The translations under genes and the position numbers were made by a program. DNA of 64,000 bases from CBDFLS01 sp965249185. Its GTDB lineage: Bacteria > Chloroflexota > Dehalococcoidia > Lucifugimonadales > Australimonadaceae. The notes under the pieces are model-generated. The model saw only the letters and a list, made by a program, of their open reading frames with translations, had not been told where the DNA came from and searched no databases. Positions 15,490 to 24,440 of this stretch are shown one piece after another. Location: assembly GCA_965249185.1 (NCBI GenBank), contig CBDFLS010000002.1, forward strand, positions 992,001 through 1,056,000, in the 5' to 3' direction. Each line of letters opens with the position of its first letter. Position 1 is the stretch's first letter.

Positions 15490-16950
15490 CTACAGCGCGG
15501 GGTGCCGCGTGTGCCAGCCGGTGGCCTGCTGATAGGCGTGGGCGGCGCGGAGCAGCGTCGGCTCGCTCAGGTGGGGGCCCATGAGCTGCAGGCTCACGGG
15601 TAGCCTGTCCACGAAGCCGCAGGGGATGGAGATGGCGGGGATGCCGGCGATGTTGACCGGCAGGGTGCAGATGTCGCTGCGGTACATCTGCACCGGGTCG
15701 GCGGTCCGCTCGCCGAGCCTGAAGGCCACGGTGGGGGACGTGGGCGCGGCCAGCAGGTCCACCCGCTGGAACGCCTCGGCGAACTCGCGGCGGATGATGG
15801 TGCGCACCTTCTGCGCCTTTAAGTAGAAGGCGTCGTAGTAGCCGGCCGAGAGGGCGTACGTGCCCAGCAGGATGCGCCGCTTCACCTCCGGCCCGAAGCC
15901 GTGACTGCGGGTCGCTTCCAGGGCGGCCCATACGCCCGGCGTCTCCTGGTCCGAGTAGCCGTACTTGACGCCGTCGTACCGGGCCAGGTTGGCGGAGCAT
16001 TCCGAGGGTGCGATGATGTAGTAGACGGCCAGGGCGGCGCGGGTGTGGGGCAGCGACACCTCCTCCACCGTGGCGCCCAGCTCCTGCAGCTTGGCCACGG
16101 CCTCCCGCACCGTGCGCTCCACCTCCGGGTCGATCCCCTCGCCGAAGTACTCGCTTGCCATGCCGATGCGCAGGCCCTTTATCCCGGCTTCAAGCCCCTC
16201 GGTGTAGTCCGGCGGCTCGATGGCGATGGACGTGGAGTCGTGGGGGTCGTGGCCGGCGATGGCGTTGAGCACCAGCGCGCAGTCCTCCACGCTGCGGGTC
16301 ATGGGGCCGATCTGGTCCAGCGAGGAGGCGAAGGCCACGAGCCCATAGCGGCTCACCAGGCCGTAGGTGGGCTTGAGGCCCACGATGCCGCAGAGCGCCG
16401 CCGGCTGACGGATGGAGCCGCCGGTGTCGGAGCCGAGCGAGAAGGCGGCCTCGCCGGCGGCCACCGCCGCCGCCGGGCCCCCGCTGGAGCCGCCGGGCAC
16501 CCGGGTGGTGTCCCACGGGTTGGCGGTGGGCTTGAGGGCCGAGTTCTCGGTGGAGGAGCCCATGGCGAACTCGTCCATGTTGCCTTTGCCCAGGAACACC
16601 GCCCCGGCCTCGTCGAGCCGCCGCACGACGGTGGCGTCGTAGGGCGGGACGTAGCCCTCCAGCATCTTGGACGAGCAGGTGGTGGCGATGGCCTGGGTGG
16701 AGAGGTTGTCCTTGAGCTGCATGGGCACGCCGGTGAGCGGCCCCGCCGTGCCGGCGGCGATGCGCTCGTCGGCCCGGCGCGCCTGCTGGAGCGCGGTCTC
16801 GGTGGTCACCGTGACGTAGCTTCCGAGGGCCGGCTCCAGAGCGGCGATGCGCTCCAGGTGGGCCTGGGTCAACTCCACGGCGGAGGTCCTGCGCTCACGC
16901 AGCGCCTGGGACATCTCCCGGACGGTCAGGTAGTGGGGTTGGTCTGGCAT
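15490..16950 (-). CDS. gatA: Asp-tRNA(Asn)/Glu-tRNA(Gln) amidotransferase subunit A
   Basis: A 486-residue amidase-signature enzyme of normal GatA length. The Ser-cisSer-Lys triad is visible in MQLKDN (Lys), GGSSGGPAAAVAAG (cis-Ser) and GSDTGGSIRQPAALCG (nucleophile Ser). NMDEFAMGSSTENSA and LKPTYGLVSRYGLVAFASSLDQIGP are GatA-specific signatures. It releases ammonia from glutamine for transamidation of misacylated tRNAs in the cytoplasm. gatC lies 79 nt upstream in the same direction; gatB is not in the window, which is a common arrangement. Confidence 0.96.
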   Translation of the reverse strand: MPDQPHYLTVREMSQALRERRTSAVELTQAHLERIAALEPALGSYVTVTTETALQQARRADERIAAGTAGPLTGVPMQLKDNLSTQAIATTCSSKMLEGYVPPYDATVVRRLDEAGAVFLGKGNMDEFAMGSSTENSALKPTANPWDTTRVPGGSSGGPAAAVAAGEAAFSLGSDTGGSIRQPAALCGIVGLKPTYGLVSRYGLVAFASSLDQIGPMTRSVEDCALVLNAIAGHDPHDSTSIAIEPPDYTEGLEAGIKGLRIGMASEYFGEGIDPEVERTVREAVAKLQELGATVEEVSLPHTRAALAVYYIIAPSECSANLARYDGVKYGYSDQETPGVWAALEATRSHGFGPEVKRRILLGTYALSAGYYDAFYLKAQKVRTIIRREFAEAFQRVDLLAAPTSPTVAFRLGERTADPVQMYRSDICTLPVNIAGIPAISIPCGFVDRLPVSLQLMGPHLSEPTLLRAAHAYQQATGWHTRHPAL

Positions 16951-17029
16951 GGGCGCTTCGGTTAGACGGGACGGCAGCCGTGCTTACCCTTTCGGGCAGC
17001 GCGACGGAGACCCCAAGCCTGTACCCCGA

Positions 17030-17374
17030 TCACTCGGTGTCAGACCCCCGTGCGGGACCGTGGTCCTCGATCACGGCCCGGACCCGGAAGAGGCCCTCTT
17101 CGCGGCGGGGCGCGTTGGAGAGCACCTGGTCGACCGTCATCGGCGGGGTGGGCTCATCCGCCCGCATCACCGTGTCCACGTCCACGGAGTGGCCCGTGGG
17201 CTCCACGCCGTCGGTATCGATGGTCCGCAGCACCTGGAACTGCTCAAGGATGTGGGAGAGCTGGTCGCCTATGCGCTCCACCTCGTCGCTGGTTAGGCCG
17301 ACGCGGCAAAGGAGCGCGATGTGCCGGACATCGTCGGTGCTGAGACGCTGCGGTTGCGGGCTGGAGGCGGCCAT
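17030..17374 (-). CDS. gatC: Asp-tRNA(Asn)/Glu-tRNA(Gln) amidotransferase subunit C
   Basis: A 114-residue GatC. The N-terminal helix LSTDDVRHIALLCRVGLTSDE, the middle LSHILEQFQVLRTIDTDGVEPTGH and the C-terminal DEPTPPMTVDQVLSNAPRREEGLFRV follow the family pattern along their whole length. GatC wraps around and stabilises GatA and GatB. GAGGGGAG upstream supports ATG 17374. First gene of the gatC-gatA unit. Confidence 0.95.
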   Translation of the reverse strand: MAASSPQPQRLSTDDVRHIALLCRVGLTSDEVERIGDQLSHILEQFQVLRTIDTDGVEPTGHSVDVDTVMRADEPTPPMTVDQVLSNAPRREEGLFRVRAVIEDHGPARGSDTE

Positions 17375-17431
17375 GAGAGAGCTCCCCTCAGTTCGCGTTC
17401 GCTTGTCGGATACGCGGACGCACGCCTACGA

Positions 17432-17653
17432 CTAGGCGTGCTCCTTTTCGTACTGCTTCTTGGCGCTCAGGTACTGGTCCAGGGCCTCTTTGTGGGTCTG
17501 CTCCAGCTTGCTGCGCTCGGCCTCTTTATCCGCCGGAATAGTGGGGGAATCAACGGTGCGGATGTTGCGCGTGAGGTCGTCCTCGTACTTGGCGTACACG
17601 AGCCACTTTTCGTTCCAGGCATTGAAAATCTTTTCGAGCTCAGTCTTTTCCAT
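17432..17653 (-). CDS. Small hypothetical protein, helical and charged
   Basis: A 73-residue protein from ATG 17653, preceded by GGGAGG. Sequence is rich in Glu, Lys and aromatic residues (EKIFNAWNEKWLVYAKYEDDL; KEALDQYLSAKKQYEKEHA) and is probably an all-helical or coiled-coil protein with no cysteine and no membrane segment. I do not recognise a family. It lies 57 nt upstream of gatC on the same strand, so co-transcription is possible. An upstream in-frame ATG at 17710 gives a longer form without better signals. Confidence 0.65.
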   Translation of the reverse strand: MEKTELEKIFNAWNEKWLVYAKYEDDLTRNIRTVDSPTIPADKEAERSKLEQTHKEALDQYLSAKKQYEKEHA

Positions 17654-17968
17654 ACGTGCCTCCCGGACATGAAGTGTATAGACGGTAGCAGATTCCGGCA
17701 AAAGCGACAATCCGGCCCCTGCCGTTCAATAGGACGCAACGGGGGGGACGCAACTGGGCGCGGCGTCTTTGGCGCCTGCTCCGGTCCGCGGTAGAGCCCG
17801 GCGCGGCGAGGAGGGCTGGGAGGGAGGGGCCGGCCCATGCCCTGCCCATGCCCTGACCGGCGCCCTGATTAGTGCTTGCATCCGCTGACAGCCGCTTTAC
17901 AGAACATGGTTGAATGCCTAAACCTTATCTAGGCTTATTCTCAGAAATTGTTCAGGAGCGTGGTCAAA
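17654..17968. other. Divergent intergenic region (315 bp)
   Basis: Separates the minus-strand gatC unit from the plus-strand gene at 17969. It contains short direct repeats (GGACGCAAC twice near 17730-17755; CATGCCCTGCC/CATGCCCTGAC near 17835-17860). A weak plus-strand promoter candidate TTTACA-17-TAAACC lies near 17890-17925. No gene is seen. Confidence 0.4.
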
Positions 17969-18340
17969 GTGAAGATCTCGCAGATATCCGAATACAGCCT
18001 TCCGGCAGGTGGGGGGCTTCCTCCCCTCCAGGCCATGATCTACGAGGAGCTGAAACGGCGGCCCGACGAGGTGTTTGAGTACCAGGGCGATGAGCTGCTG
18101 CGGGTCTTCCCAAGGCTGAAGCGCTCCGCCCTGAACTGGTCGCTCTGGCTGCTGGCCAAGAGCGGGCACGTCGGCAAGGTGCGCGTGCGGGTCAGCGGCA
18201 AGCTCTCTACCCTTTACGGCAGCCATGAGGCGGTCAAGGCGCTGAAGACGCGGCTCACCCAAGGCGCCGAAGAGCCGGATGCCGTTGAGGCCCCTATGCC
18301 CTTCGATGATGAGGAAGAGGCGGCGGCGGAGGCGCTCTAA
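17969..18340 (+). CDS. Conserved-looking hypothetical protein, winged-helix-like
   Basis: About 123 residues from GTG 17969, 10 nt after AGGAG; GTG 17960 and TTG 17948 are alternatives. The part LPPLQAMIYEELKRRPDEVF, then LLRVFPRLKRSALNWSLWLLAKSGHVGKVRV, reads like a helix-turn-helix fold with a beta wing ending in LSTLYGSHEAVKAL, followed by an acidic tail (EAPMPFDDEEEAAAEAL). I recognise no named family. A DNA-binding or regulatory role is a guess. It converges on the DUF971 gene with a 15-nt gap. Confidence 0.7.
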   Translation: MKISQISEYSLPAGGGLPPLQAMIYEELKRRPDEVFEYQGDELLRVFPRLKRSALNWSLWLLAKSGHVGKVRVRVSGKLSTLYGSHEAVKALKTRLTQGAEEPDAVEAPMPFDDEEEAAAEAL

Positions 18341-18355
18341 GCCGCTGGCGCCCAC

Positions 18356-18691
18356 TCACCTCTTGGTCTGGCGGCCGGCCTCGCACTCGGGGCACTGACA
18401 GAGCTGCCGGAGCACCCTGAACGGATAGATCCCCTCATAGTGCAGGTCGCTCCAGAGGATCTCCACGGCGTAGTTGCCGATCCTCAGCATGTCCTCGGCC
18501 CTGACGTCGGGGTCCACCTGCTCCGCGCCCACGCGCCGCTGCTGGGTCCATTCGTCGACGCACCCGGCGCACCCGCACTGGCCCCGAAGGAAGCGGTGGG
18601 GGAGCAGCGTTACGTGCTGGTCCGCCCACACGATCTCCAGCCCTTCGCCTAGGATCTTGATGGAGTTGGGTTCGTGGCTGATGTCGGCCAT
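18356..18691 (-). CDS. DUF971 / gamma-butyrobetaine hydroxylase-like N-terminal domain protein
   Basis: A 111-residue single-domain protein. LEIVWADQHVTLLPHRFLRGQCGCAGCVDEWT and the later VEILWSDLHYEGIYPFRVLRQLC match the DUF971 (GBBH-like N-terminal) fold. The Cys residues in QCGCAGC and CQCPEC suggest a metal site. Stand-alone members are found with Fe-S assembly factors in many bacteria, though none is adjacent here. The ATG has no clear ribosome site. Confidence 0.85.
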   Translation of the reverse strand: MADISHEPNSIKILGEGLEIVWADQHVTLLPHRFLRGQCGCAGCVDEWTQQRRVGAEQVDPDVRAEDMLRIGNYAVEILWSDLHYEGIYPFRVLRQLCQCPECEAGRQTKR

Positions 18692-18825
18692 GGTGTTTTA
18701 GCCTGCTACTTAGCGAGTGATCTGTTACGCGAGACGGATATGTTCCCGCTGATTGGCGGCGCCGGCGCTTTCTCCCGCCGACGCGGATGTGGTTTTGCCC
18801 ACCCGGCCATCAAGGAGTAGCTCCA

Positions 18826-19623
18826 CTAGCTCCTGGTAGTCCGTCCTCTCAACGCCATCAGGGTTAGGCTCATGCTCACGACGCCCACCCCAAGGGTGGC
18901 CCCAACCCCTTTGAGCAGATCGAGGGGCTCCCAGCCTTCGCTGATCAATGAGCGCAGGGCCGCCAAGAGGTAGGTGACCGGATTGTATTCCGCCACAGCC
19001 GCCAGCCATCCGCTCATAGCTTCCTGTGGCAAGTATAGCGTGGTCGTGAAGAGAAGAGGGAAGAAGAGGAGGAAGGTCATGTTGACGGCGGCGGCGTTTC
19101 CAGTCTTTAAAGCAATGGTGTAAGGGAAGCCGGCGAATACGAGACCCCACAAGCCGCTCAGGAGCATGAACGCCAGTATGCCCAGCGGCCCTGTTTCGAA
19201 GCGGACGCCTACAATGTAGCCCATGGCCACCACCGGAAGAGTCAACCCAACCACCAGGGCTAAATCGGCCACCATAAGGCCCAGCAACAACGCAAGGCGG
19301 TTTACAGGCGTGATAACCAGCCTATCGAAGTAGCCGGTCTGTATGTCCGTCACCACGGTCACGGCGCGAGAGATTCCCGTGACCGCAAACATGATCGCCA
19401 CGGGGAGCTGGAAGGCTTTGTAGTCCAAGCCGGGGATCTGCTCTGCGAAATTCCCAAGCGCTCCCAGGATGAAGATGTAAAAGAAGACCGGAATGATGAG
19501 ACCGGGAACCGTGACCTCCGGGTCCCGAGTCACTGAGCGTAACGCCCGCTCGGACACGCTGGCCACATCTCGTATGAAGCCCGCTCTACGGGCGTGGACT
19601 GGCGAGCTAGCTACTTCGGACAT
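18826..19623 (-). CDS. ABC-2 type transporter permease (DrrB-like)
   Basis: About 265 residues with six hydrophobic segments of the ABC-2 exporter permease family. Hallmarks are the N-terminal amphipathic helix (RALRSVTRDPEVTVPGLIIPVFFY) and the conserved loop TDIQTGYFDRLVITPVNRLALLLG. TTLYLPQEAMSGWLAAVAEYNPVTYLLAALR near the end is typical of DrrB. It pairs with the ATPase at 19691-20680, 67 nt upstream. Together they would export a lipid, drug or polysaccharide precursor; the substrate is unknown. ATG 19623 (MSEVASS) is preferred to 19632. Confidence 0.88.
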   Translation of the reverse strand: MSEVASSPVHARRAGFIRDVASVSERALRSVTRDPEVTVPGLIIPVFFYIFILGALGNFAEQIPGLDYKAFQLPVAIMFAVTGISRAVTVVTDIQTGYFDRLVITPVNRLALLLGLMVADLALVVGLTLPVVAMGYIVGVRFETGPLGILAFMLLSGLWGLVFAGFPYTIALKTGNAAAVNMTFLLFFPLLFTTTLYLPQEAMSGWLAAVAEYNPVTYLLAALRSLISEGWEPLDLLKGVGATLGVGVVSMSLTLMALRGRTTRS

Positions 19624-19690
19624 GGCTCCCATCCCTTCTCTGCTCTATTCCTGGGAAATTCGAGCACAAGAGGCCATCCCTTGGCGCCGG

Positions 19691-20680
19691 TCAACTGCTT
19701 GGGGCCTGGTCTTGCTCGCTAGCCCCATCCTGCAACCGCCCCCCGGTTATGTGAAGAAAGACGTCGTCCAAGGTGGGGGTCCGCAAAGTCAGCTCGTGGA
19801 TGGCGATTCCCCGTTGGGCTAGCGCCAGGGCCACAGTGCTGATTAACGCCGCGCCATTGCTCACGCTGACCGTCACTTCCTGCCCGTGAACATCCACTCG
19901 TGTCGCTGTCTCGATGCTCTTCAGAGCATCCAAAGCGACATTCACATCCCCCTCAAACTTAGCGATGATCAGGTCGGCCCCCCGAGCCCGCTTCAGTTCT
20001 TGTGGGGTTCCCTGCGCCGCTAAAGTCCCGTGGGTGATGAAACCGATCCGATCGGCCAGGGCATCAGCCTCCTCCAGGTATTGGGTGGTCAGGAAAATGG
20101 TTACTCCCAACTGCCTGCTGATGTCGCGCACCTCTTCCCACATGCGGGCACGACTAACTGGGTCCAGGCCAGTGGTCGGCTCGTCCAAGAAAAGCACCTC
20201 CGGATTGTGTATCAGGGCCGCCGCCAGGTCCAGACGACGTTTCATTCCACCAGAGTAGGTGCCTATCAGCCGGTTCATCGCCTCCCCTATGTCCACCAGA
20301 CTCGAAAGGTCCGCTATGCGGCTGTCAGCCTGCCTCCTGGAGAGGCCGTACAGTTGACCTTGAAGTCGCAGCAGCTCCCGCCCTGTCTGCTTGTTGTCCA
20401 ACGCCGCCGTTTGCAACGCTGCGCCGATACGAAGCCGTACCTCATGGGGCTGTTGTACTACGTCGTACCCGGCCACTGTCATTTTGCCCGCCGTGGGAGC
20501 CAGCAACGTGACGAGCATACGAATAACCGTGGTCTTACCCGCGCCATTTGGACCAAGGAACCCGAATATCTCGCCTTTCCGTATGTGGAGGTCCACGCCG
20601 TCAACGGCTTTCACCGGACCAAAGTGGCGGACAAGCCCCTCGGCCGTAATAGCGTATGTATCGCCGGATGCGTCCACCAT
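19691..20680 (-). CDS. ABC transporter ATP-binding protein (DrrA-like)
   Basis: A 329-residue ATPase: Walker A GPNGAGKTT, signature YSGGMKRRLD, Walker B VLFLDEPTTGLDP, and the C-terminal extension TLRTPTLDDVFLHITGGR that is typical of the DrrA/NodI group. It energises the ABC-2 permease encoded just downstream. The two genes form a simple exporter operon; the first codon (ATG 20680) has only a weak ribosome site. Drug export is the textbook role of the family, but nothing here fixes a substrate. Confidence 0.92.
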   Translation of the reverse strand: MVDASGDTYAITAEGLVRHFGPVKAVDGVDLHIRKGEIFGFLGPNGAGKTTVIRMLVTLLAPTAGKMTVAGYDVVQQPHEVRLRIGAALQTAALDNKQTGRELLRLQGQLYGLSRRQADSRIADLSSLVDIGEAMNRLIGTYSGGMKRRLDLAAALIHNPEVLFLDEPTTGLDPVSRARMWEEVRDISRQLGVTIFLTTQYLEEADALADRIGFITHGTLAAQGTPQELKRARGADLIIAKFEGDVNVALDALKSIETATRVDVHGQEVTVSVSNGAALISTVALALAQRGIAIHELTLRTPTLDDVFLHITGGRLQDGASEQDQAPSS

Positions 20681-20822
20681 AGAATCTACAGACCTCCCGA
20701 TCGGTTATCCCGCCACACGACCCGCCCTTTTACCAGGGATAAGCGGGCCTAACTACAGCCTGCCAAAAGGCCCGGCGCTCGGCGTCTACTGAAGTCTATC
20801 CCGGGAATGCCGCCCTCGCCAC

Positions 20823-21782
20823 TCAGAAGTCCAGCTGCCGGCCCAGCCCCTGCTCCAGCGCCTTGCGGTAGACGTGCATCCCCGCGGCCACGTCCTCGAT
20901 CCCGATGCCCTGCGACTCAAACAGCGTGATGGCGTCGTTGGTGGGGCGTCCCGCCACCTGGCCGGAGATCACGTTGCGCAACTCCACCGCCCGCTCCCAG
21001 CGGAAGGCGCGACGCGCGTAGGCCCAGAGCAGGTCGCCGGCCTCCACCTTGGCCTGGGGGAGGTCGTCCACCACCACCAGCTCGCTTCGGCGCACGGCCG
21101 TCTCGTCGAGCTCGCGCCGCTGCCAGTGGTTGCTCCCCGCCGCGTTGATGTGTGTGCCTGGGCGGAGCGCCTCGCCGTTGAACAGCGGCTCGCGGGAGTT
21201 GGTGATGGTCACCACGATGTCGGCCTCGGCCACCGCCGCCTCGGCCGTGTTCACGGCCGTGACCGGTGTTCCCAGGCTTGCCGACATCTTCTCGGCGAAG
21301 GCCGTCCGCCGCTCCGCCGTGCGGCTGTAGACCCATGCGTGCCGGATGGAGCGGACGCCGCAGACGGCGGCGAGCTGGGTCTCCGCCTGGTACCCGCTGC
21401 CGATGATGCCCACCGTGCCCGCTTCCGGACGGGCCATGTGCTTGGTGGCCACGCCGCTGGCCGCTCCGGTCCGGAGCTGGCCCAGGGCATCGGCGCTCAC
21501 CATGGCGAGGGGCTCGCCCGTCTCGATGTGGAAGAGCAGCACCAGCATCCTGGCCGCGCCGCCGCCCCCGCCTCCGCTGGCGTAGGTCTTGAGTCCCGTG
21601 GCGCCGAAGGCAGTGGACATGCCGGCCAGCAGGTGGTGCAGCCCCCGTGGCAGCGGGATGCGCTGGCGGACCATGTTGGAGGTGTGCCCCTGGGCGGCGT
21701 CTTGGAAGAGCTGCTCCATCACCACGAGACACTCGTTCATGGGCAGGAGCTGGCGGACCTCATCCTCGTTGATCAGCAACAC
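20823..21782 (-). CDS. Ornithine cyclodeaminase / mu-crystallin family protein
   Basis: A 319-residue NAD(P)-binding protein. N-terminal MLLINEDEVRQLLPMNECLVVMEQ, GLKTYASGG (substrate-binding Lys), the Rossmann motif VGIIGSGYQAETQ, and NAAGSNHWQRRELD are signatures of the family, which includes ornithine cyclodeaminase, alanine dehydrogenase, ketimine reductase and related imine enzymes. The specific substrate cannot be told. GTG 21782 follows CAGGAGG. Its first 23 nt overlap the end of dinB, so the two are translationally linked. Confidence 0.85.
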   Translation of the reverse strand: MLLINEDEVRQLLPMNECLVVMEQLFQDAAQGHTSNMVRQRIPLPRGLHHLLAGMSTAFGATGLKTYASGGGGGGAARMLVLLFHIETGEPLAMVSADALGQLRTGAASGVATKHMARPEAGTVGIIGSGYQAETQLAAVCGVRSIRHAWVYSRTAERRTAFAEKMSASLGTPVTAVNTAEAAVAEADIVVTITNSREPLFNGEALRPGTHINAAGSNHWQRRELDETAVRRSELVVVDDLPQAKVEAGDLLWAYARRAFRWERAVELRNVISGQVAGRPTNDAITLFESQGIGIEDVAAGMHVYRKALEQGLGRQLDF

Positions 21783-22908
21783 GTGGCGTACCTCCTGGAG
21801 AGCTTTCAGCGGGCTGGGGAGCTTCCGGCGGGTCTGAGCGGCTTTCCTGAACGAGAGCGAGCTGCCCGGGCGTCTGCCGGGGCGATAGGTTGCTCACGCC
21901 CACCCCGATGAGCCGCACCGGCGCTCCCGGCGCCCAGTTGCGGTCCAAGAGCTGCCGGGCCGTCTCCACGATGGCCTCGTCGCTGGCCGTGGAGTTGGCG
22001 CGGCTCAGGGAGCGGGTGATAGTGGTGAAGGCGGCGAACCGCAGCTTCAGCGTTATCGTACGGGCGAGCAGCCCCTGGTGGCGAAGCGACTTCCCCACGC
22101 CGCGGGACATGCGCTCCAGCTCCGCGTGCAGCGGACCTGGCTCGTCGATGTCCTGGGGGAAGGTCTCCTCGCCGCTGATGGACTTGGTCTCGCGCTGCGT
22201 ATGGACCGGCGAGGGGTCTTCGCCCCGGGCCCGACGTTGGAGCACCGCGCCCCAGGGTCCCAGGCCGCCGGTCAGCACGTTGAGGGGCGCCGCCGCCACC
22301 GCGCCCAGCGTCTCCATGCCCAGGGCCTTCAGCCGCTCGGCCGACCGGGGGCCGATGCCCGGCAGCCTCTCGACCGGCAGCTCCGCCAGGAAAGACGCCT
22401 CGCTTCCCGGGGGCACCACCACGAAGCCCAATGGCTTGCCCGTCTCGCAGGAGACCTTGGCCACCAGCTTGTTGCTTCCCAGGCCCACGGAGCAGGCCAG
22501 GCCGATCTCCTCCACAATCCGTCCCTGAACGGCGCGTACGAGCCGCTCCGCCTCCTGCATGGTGGCGCATACCGGGGTCATCTCTAAATAAGCCTCATCG
22601 ATGGACACCTGCTGCACCAGGGGTGTCGCCTCGTGTAGGAACGCCATCACCCGGCTCGAGTGGCCGCGGTACACGTCGAAGCGGGGGCGCAGCACCACCG
22701 CCTGCGGGCAGCGGCGGAGCGCCTGGGCCATGGGCATGGCGGAGTGCACCCCGAACCGCCGGGCCTCGTAGGAGGCGGCGGCTACCACCCCTCTGCTCGA
22801 GGGCGAGCCGCCGATAAGCACCGGCTTGCCGCGCAACTCCGGCCGCTCCAGCACCTCCACCGCGGCGAAGAAGGCATCGAGGTCCAGCAGGGCAACGTAA
22901 CGCCGCAA
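21760..22908 (-). CDS. dinB: DNA polymerase IV (Y-family translesion polymerase)
   Basis: A 382-residue Y-family polymerase. VALLDLDAFFAAVE carries the first catalytic acidic residues, RGVVAAASYEARRFGVHSAMP the steric-gate region context, and QVSIDEAYLEMT the catalytic DE pair. LPGIGPRSAERLKALG is the helix-hairpin-helix, and the little-finger domain contains ETFPQDID. It copies past damaged bases. The start is TTG 22908 with GGAGG correctly spaced upstream. The C-terminal tail is Pro/Ser rich; no obvious clamp-binding motif stands out. Confidence 0.93.
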   Translation of the reverse strand: MRRYVALLDLDAFFAAVEVLERPELRGKPVLIGGSPSSRGVVAAASYEARRFGVHSAMPMAQALRRCPQAVVLRPRFDVYRGHSSRVMAFLHEATPLVQQVSIDEAYLEMTPVCATMQEAERLVRAVQGRIVEEIGLACSVGLGSNKLVAKVSCETGKPLGFVVVPPGSEASFLAELPVERLPGIGPRSAERLKALGMETLGAVAAAPLNVLTGGLGPWGAVLQRRARGEDPSPVHTQRETKSISGEETFPQDIDEPGPLHAELERMSRGVGKSLRHQGLLARTITLKLRFAAFTTITRSLSRANSTASDEAIVETARQLLDRNWAPGAPVRLIGVGVSNLSPRQTPGQLALVQESRSDPPEAPQPAESSPGGTPRVADQRG

Positions 22909-23063
22909 CGGGGTCCTCCGTCGTACCGGAATCCGCTATCGCGGACCGCTCCATAGCGCTCGTATGGTAGCCGATTCCACGGGCTGCTGGAAGCAGCGGG
23001 TGTCCCGTGTACAATGGCCCCCTTGAATAAATCCGAGAGAGGGCAGCCCTCGGGAGGCGTGGG

Positions 23064-24053
23064 ATGATCAACGGAAGGGTGTTCGTGACCCGGCAGCTAG
23101 ACCCCGATGCCATTGAGCTGCTGCGCCGGGAGTTCGCTACGGTGGATGTGTGGGAGGACTCCAATCCACCACCCGCCGAGGTGCTCCGCGAGCGCGCCAG
23201 CGGCTGTGTGGCCCTGGTCACGCTGCTTACCGAGAAGGTGAACGGGGCGCTGCTGGACGCGGCGCCGGGCCTCAAGGTGGTCTCCAACGTGGCCGTGGGG
23301 TACGACAATTTCGACCTGGCCTCCGCCCGGGCCCGTGGCGTGCGCCTCTCGAACACGCCGGGGGTGCTCACCAAGACCACCGCTGACCTCACCTTCGCGC
23401 TGCTTATGGCCGTGGCCCGGCGGATCGTCGAATCGGTGGGCGACGCCCGGGCGGGACGCTGGGGCCCCTGGCACCCCGCCGCCTGGATGGGCGAGGATAT
23501 CTACGAGCACACGCTGGGCATCGTGGGCCTGGGACGCATAGGCCTGGAGATGGCCCGGCGCGCCAGCGGGTTCGATATGCGGGTGCTCTACACGGACCAG
23601 GTACGGCGCTCCGAGGAGGACGAGCGGGAGTATGGCCTGGAGTACGTTTCCGGCTTCACGGACCTGCTCTCCCAGGCCGACTTCGTGACGGTCCACGTGC
23701 CGCTGACTTCCGAGACCCGCCATCTGATAGGGGCCGAGGCCCTCAAGGCCATGAAGCCCACCGCCTTTCTGATCAACACGTCGCGCGGTGAGGTGGTGGA
23801 CCAGGACGCGCTTCTGGCCGCCCTCCGCGATGGGACCATCGCCGGCGCCGCGCTGGACGTGACCACGCCGGAGCCCCTGCCGCCGGACCACCCGCTCATG
23901 GGCCTCCCGAACGTGGTCATCGCCCCCCACATCGGCAGCGCCAGCCGCGCCACCCGGCGCAGCATGGCCCTGCTCGCCGCCGAGAACGCCATCGCCGCCT
24001 GCAAGGGCGAGCCCATGCCCTCGCAGGTCGATACGGGAGGCGCCGGGCGCTAG
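23064..24053 (+). CDS. D-2-hydroxyacid dehydrogenase (glyoxylate/hydroxypyruvate reductase-like)
   Basis: A 329-residue NAD(P)-dependent dehydrogenase. The nucleotide site is GIVGLGRIGLEMA (around residues 154-166). Catalytic residues are Arg in INTSRGEVVDQDAL, Glu in VTTPEPLPPDHPL and His in VIAPHIGSAS. LSNTPGVLTKTTADLTFALLMAVARR is typical of glyoxylate and D-glycerate reductases. It would interconvert glyoxylate/glycolate or hydroxypyruvate/glycerate. GGAGG precedes ATG 23064, and a TACAAT-like -10 near 23010 could be its promoter. It converges with the HU gene, 10 nt apart. Confidence 0.9.
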   Translation: MINGRVFVTRQLDPDAIELLRREFATVDVWEDSNPPPAEVLRERASGCVALVTLLTEKVNGALLDAAPGLKVVSNVAVGYDNFDLASARARGVRLSNTPGVLTKTTADLTFALLMAVARRIVESVGDARAGRWGPWHPAAWMGEDIYEHTLGIVGLGRIGLEMARRASGFDMRVLYTDQVRRSEEDEREYGLEYVSGFTDLLSQADFVTVHVPLTSETRHLIGAEALKAMKPTAFLINTSRGEVVDQDALLAALRDGTIAGAALDVTTPEPLPPDHPLMGLPNVVIAPHIGSASRATRRSMALLAAENAIAACKGEPMPSQVDTGGAGR

Positions 24054-24063
24054 GCTCCCGGGG

Positions 24064-24363
24064 CTACCTGCGTCCCCTCACGACGGCGGAGAGCAGCGGG
24101 CTGGCCGAGAAGCCGACCCGGCGGTGGCTGGGAACGGTCACCAACCGCCCTTGCCGTGGCCCACGGACCGCCCGCACCGTGCGCTCCCTGACCCGGCGTG
24201 GCTCGAAGGCGCCAAAGGCGGTCAGCACCACGCGGTCGCCTGAGGCCAGGGCCTCTCGGATGGAGCTCAGCACTGCGTTCAGCGCGGCGTGTCCCTGGGA
24301 CCGAGACACGTCCAGCTTCGCCGCGACTCGCCCCGCCACATCTTCCTTGCGCTGCGTAGCCAA
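24064..24363 (-). CDS. HU/IHF family DNA-binding protein
   Basis: A 99-residue histone-like protein. RKEDVAGRVAAKLDVSRSQGHAALNAVLSSIREAL is the helical dimerisation part, GDRVVLTAFGAFEPRRVRERTVR the beta-arm base, and the tail VPSHRRVGFSASPLLSAVV the usual end. It bends and compacts DNA as a dimer. I set the start at TTG 24363 because GGAGGAGG lies 7 nt upstream and all family sequence begins here; longer ATG frames are not supported. Confidence 0.88.
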   Translation of the reverse strand: MATQRKEDVAGRVAAKLDVSRSQGHAALNAVLSSIREALASGDRVVLTAFGAFEPRRVRERTVRAVRGPRQGRLVTVPSHRRVGFSASPLLSAVVRGRR

Positions 24364-24440
24364 AATGGCACCTCCTCCGCTGGACCCCGCCGGTGTTTTG
24401 CGCGAGTCTCGTGCGCGCCGTTCCCTAGCCCTCTCTCCCC